From NCBI GenBank assembly GCA_016463765.1, contig JAEMQS010000014.1:1-64000 (forward strand): 64,000 nucleotides of DNA. The letters are read 5' to 3'. Positions 26,901 to 33,942 of this stretch are shown here, piece by piece (position 1 is the first letter of the stretch; each line of letters starts with the position of its first letter). A model generated the notes under the pieces. The model was not told the origin of the DNA. It did not search any database and saw only the letters and a list, made by a program, of their open reading frames with translations. The position numbers and the translations under genes are program-made. This DNA is from Solirubrobacteraceae bacterium (GTDB lineage: Bacteria; Actinomycetota; Thermoleophilia; Solirubrobacterales; Solirubrobacteraceae).

Positions 26901-28565
26901 ATGTCTGCTCTCGATGCCCTCTTGCGGGCCGGACGACGGACGGCGCTCGTCGTCACCGCGTCCGGCCTCATGCTCGCGCCGGCCGCCGACGCCCAGTTGC
27001 GCGGCGCGACCGGCGTCACCTACCCGGGCGAGAACATCATGGTCCCGGCACTCACCGCTGGGCTCGGCGATGTCAACGCCGACGGGTTCGGGGACCTGAC
27101 CGGTTTCAGCCGCCTCCCCACACCGGACGAACCCGGGATGCCGGACAGCTTCACGCTCTTCGGCGCCCGAGTGCAGACGAACATCGACCTGACCGCCGTG
27201 TCGCCGCGGCTCAAGCTGTTTCCGACGACCGTGTTCCGTCCCGCCGGAGACGTCAACGGAGACGGCCGGGACGACGTGCTGGTCGCCGTCGGCGGGCCAC
27301 CGAGCGGCACTCCGACTGTGTACGTCGCTGTCGTCTTCGGCGGACCGGGGGTTGAGAACGTGCGACTCGATCGCCTCGGCTCCCGCGGCTTCCAGATCCG
27401 CGGCGAGGACGGATGGGTGCCCGTCGGGGACGTCAACGGGGACGGGCGTGCCGACCTGGCCACGATCACGCGCGACAGCTCGGTCTACGAGAGCGACATC
27501 GAGGGCGTCACCGTGCTGTTTGGCAAGACCACGTCCAGCGCCGTCGACCCGGCGAATCCGGGCAGCGGCGGGGTCCGGCTGACGTCCAGCGTCGGGGAGC
27601 CCACCCCCGAGGGCAGCAGCATCGCCGCCGGTGACCTCAACGGCGACGGCCGGGGCGACATCGCCCTGATGACCGGCACGCGGCGCGGCACCGCCATCTT
27701 CGGCGCGGCGAACTTCGGCACCGTCGACCTCGACGCCCCGGGGACCCGCGGGTACCGCATCGACGAGCTCAACGGGCTCCAGTCCGAGACCCTGGACTTC
27801 ACCGGCGACCGCCGAGCCGACCTCATCGCGTTCACCGGCGACAACCCGTACAGCCTCAACGCGTCGATCGTCCCCGGCCAGGCAAGCTCGGCCCCCGTCA
27901 GCGCCCTGCCGGATGGCGTCGGCCCCGCGATCGGGATCCCGGCGCGCAACCTCGTCCAGGATTCCGCGTTCGCCCCGGTCGCGCCGGTCGGCGATGTGAA
28001 CCGCGACGGGCGCCAGGACGTCGTCGGCGCCGCCCCCTTCACGGGGCAGGTGTTCCTCTACTACGGGCGCGCAGCGCGGGGAGAGGCCCCGGCCGGACCG
28101 CAGATCCCCGGGGTGTTCGCCAACGTGCTGCGGCCCGCGGGGGACGTCGACGGTGACGGCGCCCCTGACGTCCTCGCCAGCCAGCTGAGCTTCAGCGAGA
28201 GCACGGCCGGACGGCCTCGTGACCGCAACACGCTCCTCACGCGCGGTCGCGACATCCTCCCGCCCAGCTGGGTCGGCGAACTCCCGGCGATCGTGCCCAC
28301 CGCGTTCCGCCCTGGCGACTCCACCGACATCAGGGCCACCGTGAGCGAGCCGTCCACGGTTGAGCTCGTCGTTCGGCGGGCCAACGGGTCCCTCGTCGGC
28401 ACGGTCCGTTTCCCGATGACCATCGCGTCGCAGGCGGCCGACTGGGACGGGCGGGTCAACGGGAAGGCGCTGCCGCCGGGTGACTACCGCACGACCGTGA
28501 CGCTCACCGACGCCGTCGGGCTTCGGAGCACCCCCGCCGTCGTGCCCTTCACGATCCTGCCCTGA
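26901..28565 (+). CDS. Secreted FG-GAP/VCBS repeat protein, copy 2
   Basis: A 554-residue paralogue of the upstream gene. It has a non-canonical N-terminal export signal (MSALDALLRAGRRTALVV then a hydrophobic run ending APAADAQL), the same opening sequence GVTYPGENIMVP, about seven FG-GAP loops (GDVNGDGRDD, GDVNGDGRAD, GDLNGDGRGD, GDVNRDGRQD, GDVDGDGAPD) and the same C-terminal Ig-like domain ending VPFTILP. The shared TLDFTGDRRADLI segment makes the duplication plain. Probably a surface or extracellular binding protein. Transcription appears leaderless. Confidence 0.85.
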   Translation: MSALDALLRAGRRTALVVTASGLMLAPAADAQLRGATGVTYPGENIMVPALTAGLGDVNADGFGDLTGFSRLPTPDEPGMPDSFTLFGARVQTNIDLTAVSPRLKLFPTTVFRPAGDVNGDGRDDVLVAVGGPPSGTPTVYVAVVFGGPGVENVRLDRLGSRGFQIRGEDGWVPVGDVNGDGRADLATITRDSSVYESDIEGVTVLFGKTTSSAVDPANPGSGGVRLTSSVGEPTPEGSSIAAGDLNGDGRGDIALMTGTRRGTAIFGAANFGTVDLDAPGTRGYRIDELNGLQSETLDFTGDRRADLIAFTGDNPYSLNASIVPGQASSAPVSALPDGVGPAIGIPARNLVQDSAFAPVAPVGDVNRDGRQDVVGAAPFTGQVFLYYGRAARGEAPAGPQIPGVFANVLRPAGDVDGDGAPDVLASQLSFSESTAGRPRDRNTLLTRGRDILPPSWVGELPAIVPTAFRPGDSTDIRATVSEPSTVELVVRRANGSLVGTVRFPMTIASQAADWDGRVNGKALPPGDYRTTVTLTDAVGLRSTPAVVPFTILP

Positions 28566-28580
28566 CACTCCGCAGTGTCA
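28563..28580 (+). terminator. 7-bp hairpin overlapping the stop of FG-GAP copy 2
   Basis: TGACACT and AGTGTCA pair around CCGC; the first three bases of the left arm are the stop codon of FG-GAP copy 2. A larger hairpin follows 8 bases later, giving tandem terminators. Confidence 0.55.
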
Positions 28581-28587
28581 TGAAGTT

Positions 28588-28621
28588 GACAGTCTGCTCC
28601 GCCGCAGCGGGGCAGACTGTC
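28588..28621 (+). terminator. 15-bp hairpin after FG-GAP copy 2
   Basis: GACAGTCTGCTCCGC and GCGGGGCAGACTGTC pair with one T-G wobble around CGCA. Its core is nearly the same as the hairpin at 26814-26843, so the duplication that produced the two FG-GAP genes included the terminator. Confidence 0.75.
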
Positions 28622-28648
28622 CTCTCCGACCCCGACCCGGAGACCTCC

Positions 28649-29068
28649 ATGACCCGTCGCCTCGCCCTCCCCTTCGCCGCGCTCGCCGTCCTCGCGTTCA
28701 CCGGCACCGCTGATGCCGCCACGAAGAACGGCATCACGCCGGTCTCGCCGAAGCAGAACGCCACGCTCGGGACCGGCGCGACCCCGACGTTCAAGATGAA
28801 GGTCCGCGGCAAGGGCCAGGTCTGGGTCCACGTCTGCCAGAGCAAGAAGAAGGACGCCGACGGCGTGATCTGCAGTGACGAGAGCATCGGCCAGGCCCGC
28901 AAGAACGGCCGGAACTACGAGTACACCCCGAAGTTCTTCGACTTCCCGGACTTCTGGCTGAACTCGCCGGGCACCTACTACTGGCAGGCCCACCGCATCG
29001 ACTGCTCCTCGGGCACCGACGACTGCAAGAAGGAGGGCCCGATCCGCAAGCTGAAGGTGTCGACCTGA
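28649..29068 (+). CDS. Small secreted protein, Ig-like, unknown function
   Basis: A 139-residue protein with a signal peptide ending TADAATK. The mature part resembles a single Ig/fibronectin-like domain (PVSPKQNATL, FKMKVRGKGQVWVHV, GTYYWQAHRIDC) with four cysteines that could form two disulfides. It is preceded by a hairpin and a CCGGAGACCTCC ribosome-binding region. It is in the same orientation as the FG-GAP genes and may share a surface role; this is inference. Confidence 0.75.
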   Translation: MTRRLALPFAALAVLAFTGTADAATKNGITPVSPKQNATLGTGATPTFKMKVRGKGQVWVHVCQSKKKDADGVICSDESIGQARKNGRNYEYTPKFFDFPDFWLNSPGTYYWQAHRIDCSSGTDDCKKEGPIRKLKVST

Positions 29069-29069
29069 G

Positions 29070-30146
29070 TCAGTTCGTGTGCTTGACGGTGATGACGTCA
29101 CCGTCCTGCATCACGTAGTCGCGTCCCTCGATGCGCAGGGTGCCCCGGTCGCGCGCCTGGCTGTAGCCGCCGGCGTCGAGGAGCTCCTCCCAGTTGACGA
29201 CCTCGGCGCGGACGAACCCCTGCTGGATGTCGGTGTGGATCTCCCCCGCCGCGTGCCAGACGGTGAGTCCGCGCTTGAGGTGCCACGACTGTGCCCGGAC
29301 GCCCGAGCCGACGGTGAAGAACGTGTTCAGCTCGAGCAGGTCGAAGGCGCCGCGGACGATCCGGACGAGCCCGGACTCCTCGACGCCGAGCTCCTCGCGC
29401 ATGACCGCGGCCTCGTCGTCGTCGAGCTCGCTGAGCTCCGCCTCGATGCGTGAGCTGATCGCGACGGCCTTCGCCCCGGTCGCCTCGGCGTGCTCGGCCA
29501 CCGCAGCGGGGACGACGCTGTCGCCCTCGTCGACGTTCGCCACGAAGAGCACCGGCTTGGCGGTCAGCGGCTGCACGGTCTGGCCGCGGTCGACGTCGTC
29601 GGGCATCGGCGACTGCCGGGCGGGCTTGCCCTCGTGGTAGCCCGCGATGAGCTGCTCGAGCCACGCCTGCTCGGCGATCGCGGCCTTGTCGCCGCCGCGC
29701 GCGGTGCGGACCACGCGCTCCAGGCGCTTCTCGGCCTGCTCGAGGTCGGCGTAGATCAGCTCGGTCTCGATCGTGTCGATGTCCGCGCGCGGATCGACCT
29801 TGCCCTCCGGGTGGATGACGTTGTCGTCGACGTGGCAGCGGACGACGTGGACGATCGCGTCGGTCTCCCGGATGTTGCTCAGGAACTGGTTGCCCAGGCC
29901 CTCGCCCTTGTGGGCGCCGGCGACGAGGCCCGCGATGTCGTGGAAGTCGATCGTGTCGGCGACGATCTCGCTCGCGCCGATGGTCTCGGCGAGCTTGTCG
30001 AGGCGGTCGTCATGGACGGGGACGACCGCGACGTTCGGCTCGATCGTCGTGAACGGGTAGTTCGCCGCCTCCGCGCCCGCCTTGGTGAGCGCGTTGAACA
30101 GCGAGGACTTCCCCGCGTTGGGCATGCCGACGATCCCGATCTTCAC
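29070..30146 (-). CDS. ychF: Redox-regulated ATPase YchF
   Basis: A 358-residue Obg-family P-loop protein. The N-terminus has GMPNAGKSSLFNALT (Walker A) and the switch region NYPFTTIEPN. The base-specificity motif reads NVDE instead of the NKxD of GTPases, the YchF hallmark that favours ATP. A coiled-coil insertion spans about 130-180 and a C-terminal TGS domain ends with DGDVITVKHTN. YchF binds ribosomes and modulates translation and stress responses. GTG start. Confidence 0.96.
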   Translation of the reverse strand: MKIGIVGMPNAGKSSLFNALTKAGAEAANYPFTTIEPNVAVVPVHDDRLDKLAETIGASEIVADTIDFHDIAGLVAGAHKGEGLGNQFLSNIRETDAIVHVVRCHVDDNVIHPEGKVDPRADIDTIETELIYADLEQAEKRLERVVRTARGGDKAAIAEQAWLEQLIAGYHEGKPARQSPMPDDVDRGQTVQPLTAKPVLFVANVDEGDSVVPAAVAEHAEATGAKAVAISSRIEAELSELDDDEAAVMREELGVEESGLVRIVRGAFDLLELNTFFTVGSGVRAQSWHLKRGLTVWHAAGEIHTDIQQGFVRAEVVNWEELLDAGGYSQARDRGTLRIEGRDYVMQDGDVITVKHTN

Positions 30147-30164
30147 GGCGCAGCACCATAGTGG

Positions 30165-30548
30165 TCAGACGATCCACGGGGGCGTGCCGCGCGGCGCGTC
30201 CTCGCCGGGAACGAAGACCGATGCGGTGCCGTCGCCCGCGACGAGCGCGACGGTGTCCTGCACGGCGGTCACCTGCCGCTCGATGCCCGCGGGCACAGCG
30301 AGGGTGTCCCCGGCGTGCAGCTCCACGGTGCCCTGCCGGGTCTCGACGGCGACTGCGCCTTCGAGCACGGTCCAGATCTGCTCGGTGTCGAAGATGTGCG
30401 GCGGGCCCTGCTGCCCGGCAGTCATCGCGACCCGCCAGAGGCTGAGGTTGTCGGTGCCGCCCAGCGTCGGAGACGCAAGGGTCGTCATGGCGGCGTTCGG
30501 GGTGTCGGTGCGGCGGGTGTCCGCGGCGCGGACCGGGGCGAGGGACAT
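30165..30548 (-). CDS. Cupin-domain protein
   Basis: A 127-residue single-domain cupin: HIFDTEQIWTVLEGAVAVETRQG forms the first conserved box and ELHAGDTLAVPAGIERQVTA the second. Metal ligands are incomplete compared with classic cupins (His, Glu present), so the enzymatic role is uncertain; small cupins often bind sugars or act as dioxygenases. ATG 30548 is preferred because GGAG lies 6 bases upstream; an ATG four codons earlier is possible. It diverges from a MarR gene across a 63-bp promoter region, suggesting regulation by that MarR protein. Confidence 0.82.
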   Translation of the reverse strand: MSLAPVRAADTRRTDTPNAAMTTLASPTLGGTDNLSLWRVAMTAGQQGPPHIFDTEQIWTVLEGAVAVETRQGTVELHAGDTLAVPAGIERQVTAVQDTVALVAGDGTASVFVPGEDAPRGTPPWIV

Positions 30549-30570
30549 GGCGAACTCCATTCGTCAACGT

Positions 30571-30601
30571 GGTTGTCTATATCGTACACCAGGTTGTCTA
30601 T
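30571..30601. promoter_or_regulatory. Tandem GGTTGTCTAT operator repeat, 21-bp period
   Basis: GGTTGTCTAT occurs at 30571-30580 and 30592-30601, exactly two helical turns apart, between the divergent cupin and marR starts. The second copy overlaps the TATCGT -10 box (30599-30604) of the marR gene. It is a likely MarR-binding site that would block both promoters. Confidence 0.65.
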
Positions 30602-30611
30602 CGTGTCGACC

Positions 30612-31082
30612 ATGCCCTCCGACCGCCTCGGCTTCGAGCTGCCCCTCCTGCTCCTCGGCGCGTTCCGCACGCTCATCGACGACCTGCACGCGGAGCTCGC
30701 CGACTCCGGGCACCCTGACGCCCGGCCGGCACACGGGTTCGCCCTCCAGGCGATCGGCCCCGACGGCGTGAGCGTGACCGAGCTCGGCCGGCGCCTCGGC
30801 GTGAGCAAACAGGCCGCGGCCAAGACGACAGCGGCGCTCGTCGACCTGGGCTACGCCGCGCGCGAAGCGGACCCCGCCGACCGACGCGCGCTGCTCGTGC
30901 GCCGCACCGCACGCGGCGAGGATCTGCTGGCGCGCAGTGCCGCGTCCTTCGAACGGCAGCACGAGAACCTGGTCGCCGTCCTCGGCGCCCGCCGGGTCCG
31001 CCAGCTCGAGGACGACCTGGAGACGCTCGCCGGGGACGCGCGCCTGGCCCGGCTCACCGACATCGCGGGTTGGCTGGGCTAG
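30612..31082 (+). CDS. MarR-family transcriptional regulator
   Basis: A 156-residue winged-helix regulator: VSVTELGRRLGVSKQAAAKTTAALVDLGYAAREADPADRRALLVRRT is the recognition helix plus wing. MarR proteins usually repress a divergent gene and release DNA on binding a phenolic or similar ligand. The ATG lies 7 bases after a TATCGT -10 box, so the mRNA is probably leaderless. The natural target is the divergent cupin gene and its own promoter. Confidence 0.92.
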   Translation: MPSDRLGFELPLLLLGAFRTLIDDLHAELADSGHPDARPAHGFALQAIGPDGVSVTELGRRLGVSKQAAAKTTAALVDLGYAAREADPADRRALLVRRTARGEDLLARSAASFERQHENLVAVLGARRVRQLEDDLETLAGDARLARLTDIAGWLG

Positions 31083-31642
31083 CGCCCGGCGCTGCCGACC
31101 GCCGTCCCCAGCACGGCGCCCGCCGCGATATCGCTCGGGTAGTGCACCCCGAGGTAGACCCGGGAGACCGCCATGGCGGTCGCACCCGCGTACAGCGGAC
31201 CCGCCGGCAGCAGCGGCGAGTACGCCCGCGCGGCGGCAAAGGACGAGCACGCGTGGGCGCTCGGGAACGACAGGCCGGTGGGCGTCTGCATGAGCGCCGG
31301 GAGGCCCTCGATCGCGGGGCGGCTGCGGCCGATCGCCGCCTTGATCGCGGTGTTCGCCAGGTACGCGCCGCCGACCGCGGCGGTCGCGCGGGTCCACTGC
31401 CCGCTGCGGCGCCGGTCCAGGACGACGCCCGCGATCCCGATCGCCAGCCAGACGGCCGCGTGCTCTCCGGTGTGGGAGAAGCGGCGGACAGGCTCGACGA
31501 GCTCCGGGACGTGCAGGTCACGGCGGATCGCGTGATACAGGCGCAGGTCCATGCGCGCAATGCGGCGGCCGACCGGGCCGGAGCTCAGGCGGGCGCGGAG
31601 CGCCGCGCGTGCGCCGGGGGTGGGCTGGGACGAGGCCGCCAT
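31079..31642 (-). CDS. PAP2-family membrane phosphatase
   Basis: A 187-residue phosphatidic-acid-phosphatase-type protein. The three PAP2 signature parts are present: KAAIGRSRP, PSAHACSSF and SRVYLGVHYPSD with the catalytic His. Several transmembrane helices surround them. It removes phosphate from lipid phosphates such as phosphatidate or undecaprenyl diphosphate. The start at 31642 is chosen over in-frame codons upstream for lack of homologous sequence. It overlaps the marR stop tail to tail by 4 bases and diverges from a lipid kinase gene, which fits lipid metabolism. Confidence 0.9.
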   Translation of the reverse strand: MAASSQPTPGARAALRARLSSGPVGRRIARMDLRLYHAIRRDLHVPELVEPVRRFSHTGEHAAVWLAIGIAGVVLDRRRSGQWTRATAAVGGAYLANTAIKAAIGRSRPAIEGLPALMQTPTGLSFPSAHACSSFAAARAYSPLLPAGPLYAGATAMAVSRVYLGVHYPSDIAAGAVLGTAVGSAGR

Positions 31643-31740
31643 CCCCAGCCACGCTAACGCGCCGCAGGAACGGGTCGCCCTGCGACCGTTTCCTGACACA
31701 AGTCGCGTTACCCCCGGCCCCGACCGGGCATGATGGCCCG

Positions 31741-32610
31741 GTGCACGTCACGCTCGTCCATAACCCAGGGTCCGGCAAGGGCAGCGACGCGGAGGAGCTC
31801 GCCGCGGCGCTCCGCGACGCCGGCGCCACCGGCGTGACCCCGCGCGCGATCGACACCATCGACGACGCGCCGCCCGAGCCAGGAACCGACCGCGTGGTCG
31901 TGGCGGGCGGCGACGGGTCGATCGCGCCGGTCGCGGTCTGGGCCGCCGGCGCCGGGGTGCCGTTCGCCGTCATCCCGTCCGGCACCGCCAACGATTTCGC
32001 CCGCGCGCTGGAGCTGCCCACCGACACCGACGAGGCCGCGAAGCTCGCCGCCGACCCCGACGCGGCCACCCGCACGCTCGAACTCGGCCGCGCCGCCGGG
32101 CGCCCGTTCGTCAATGCCGCCAACGCGGGCCTCGCCACCCACGCCGCGCGGGCGGCCACCCCGCTGAAGCAGAAGCTCGGCCCGCTGGCCTACGCGGTCG
32201 GCGCCGTCCGGGCCGGCATCAGCGAGCACCCGCTCGACGTCACCGTGCGCGCCGACGGCGAGGAGCGCTTCCGCGGAAGCGCCTGGCAGGTCATCGTCGC
32301 GGCGACCGGCGCCTTCGGCGGCGGATCGACCATCACCCCGGCGAACCCCGACGACGGCATCCTCGACGTCACCGTCATCACCGCCGGGCCGCGTCCCGGA
32401 CTCGTCCGCCGCGCGTTCGGCCTGCGCCGCGGCACCCTGCACGACCAGGACGGCGTCGAGCGCATCACCGGGCACGACATCGAGGTCATCCTCCCCGCGC
32501 ACGAGCCGTGGAACGTCGACGGGGAGCTCTGCGACGAGCTCACCGACGCCGCCGGCAAGACGGCGTTCACCGTCGAGCATCACGCGATCCGCGCGGTGGT
32601 GCCGTCGTGA
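31741..32610 (+). CDS. Diacylglycerol kinase-family lipid kinase
   Basis: A 289-residue protein with the DAGK catalytic domain: HNPGSGKG, the nucleotide motif VAGGDGSIAPVA and PSGTANDFARAL, and a C-terminal beta-sandwich with WNVDGEL. It resembles YegS/DgkB lipid kinases that phosphorylate diacylglycerol or related lipids. GTG start. The stop overlaps the start of the cardiolipin synthase gene (GTGA), so the two form a coupled phospholipid operon. Confidence 0.9.
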   Translation: MHVTLVHNPGSGKGSDAEELAAALRDAGATGVTPRAIDTIDDAPPEPGTDRVVVAGGDGSIAPVAVWAAGAGVPFAVIPSGTANDFARALELPTDTDEAAKLAADPDAATRTLELGRAAGRPFVNAANAGLATHAARAATPLKQKLGPLAYAVGAVRAGISEHPLDVTVRADGEERFRGSAWQVIVAATGAFGGGSTITPANPDDGILDVTVITAGPRPGLVRRAFGLRRGTLHDQDGVERITGHDIEVILPAHEPWNVDGELCDELTDAAGKTAFTVEHHAIRAVVPS

Positions 32611-33890
32611 GCCGCGCCGCGTGGGCGTGGCCCGTCGCGCTGACCGCCGCCGGGGTCGCCTGGTACGGCGCGGAGTCGCTGCGCCACCGCCGCGAGCAGG
32701 GCGACGGCTACGAACTGCACCCCGGCCAGCCCACGGTCGCCGACCGCGAGTTCCTCTACGCCGCCGAGGCACTGACCGCCGCCCCCATCAGCCACGGCAA
32801 CGAGATCGAGCTGCTCATCAACGGCGACGCGATCTTCCCCTCGTTCCTGGAGACCATCCGGGAGGCGGAGAAGACGCTCAACCTCCTGACGTACGTGTAC
32901 TGGAAGGGCGATATCGCCCGCGACGTCGCCGACGCCCTGTGCGAGCGCGCCCGCGCGGGGGTCGAGGTCAACGTCCTGCTCGACGCGGTCGGCACCGCGA
33001 AGATGGAGTCCGTCCTGCTGAAGGACATGCGCTCCGCCGGGGTGACCGTCGCGCGGTTCCGTCCCCCGAAGCCGTATGCGATGAAGCGGATCAACCACCG
33101 CACGCACCGCAAGCTCCTGATCGCCGACGGGAAGATCGGGATGACCGGCGGCGTGGGGATCGCCGAGGAGTGGACGGGCGACGCGCAGGACCCCGACCAC
33201 TGGCGCGACACGCACGTCCGCGTGTGTGGCCCCGTGGTGCGCGGGCTGCAGGGCGCGTTTGCCGAGAATTGGCTGGAGGCGACCGGCGACGTCCTCGTCG
33301 GCGACGGCCACCTCCCGCACCTGGACGAGCTTGACGGCGGGGGCCCGATGCAGGTGGTGCGCTCGTCGGCCGGCGTCGGCGACACGAACGCCGAGGCGCT
33401 GTTCTTCCTCGCGATCGCGTGCGCGCGCGAGCGGCTGCACCTCACCGCCGCGTACTTCGCGCCCCGCCCCGCGTTCGTGAAGGCCCTGTGTGACGCGGCA
33501 GGCCGCGGCGTGGAGGTCAAGGTCCTCGTACCGGGCCCGCACATCGACAAGGAGCCCGTCCGTATCGCGGGCCGCGCCGTGTACGAGGAGCTCATGGACT
33601 GCGGGGTGCGGGTCTTCGAGTACCAGCCGACGATGCTCCACGCCAAGTCGCTGGTGATCGACGACGCGTGGGCGGCCGTCGGCAGCGTGAACTTCGACAA
33701 CCGCTCGTTCGCGCTCAACGACGAGACGACGCTGTGCGTGCAGTCAGAGACCTTTGCGGGGCTGCTGGACGCCCAGTTCGCCCGCGACCTCGAGGTCTCC
33801 GAGGAGATCCACGCGGGCCGGTGGGCCGAGCGCAGCACCGGGCACCGCGTGCTCGAAGCCGCGGCCCGCCTCGCGCGGCGCGAATTGTGA
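32607..33890 (+). CDS. Cardiolipin synthase-like phospholipase D protein
   Basis: A 427-residue PLD-superfamily protein with one N-terminal transmembrane segment and two HKD motifs: HRKLLIADGKIG (about residue 167) and HAKSLVIDDAWAAVG (about residue 343). The paired motifs make one active site, transferring phosphatidyl groups between phosphatidylglycerol molecules to form cardiolipin. It is coupled to a diacylglycerol kinase-family gene, supporting a membrane lipid role. Actinobacteria often use a different (CDP-alcohol) cardiolipin synthase, so related transphosphatidylation is also possible. Confidence 0.9.
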   Translation: MSRAAWAWPVALTAAGVAWYGAESLRHRREQGDGYELHPGQPTVADREFLYAAEALTAAPISHGNEIELLINGDAIFPSFLETIREAEKTLNLLTYVYWKGDIARDVADALCERARAGVEVNVLLDAVGTAKMESVLLKDMRSAGVTVARFRPPKPYAMKRINHRTHRKLLIADGKIGMTGGVGIAEEWTGDAQDPDHWRDTHVRVCGPVVRGLQGAFAENWLEATGDVLVGDGHLPHLDELDGGGPMQVVRSSAGVGDTNAEALFFLAIACARERLHLTAAYFAPRPAFVKALCDAAGRGVEVKVLVPGPHIDKEPVRIAGRAVYEELMDCGVRVFEYQPTMLHAKSLVIDDAWAAVGSVNFDNRSFALNDETTLCVQSETFAGLLDAQFARDLEVSEEIHAGRWAERSTGHRVLEAAARLARREL

Positions 33891-33906
33891 AGACCTGACG
33901 AACACG

Positions 33907-33935
33907 CGCAACCCCGGTCTGGACACGGTGTTGCG
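33907..33935 (+). terminator. Hairpin between cardiolipin synthase and RTX genes
   Basis: CGCAACCCCG pairs with CGGTGTTGCG with one mismatch. It follows the cardiolipin synthase stop by about 16 bases and ends 8 bases before the RTX gene start. Confidence 0.55.
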
Positions 33936-33942
33936 AGCGGTG

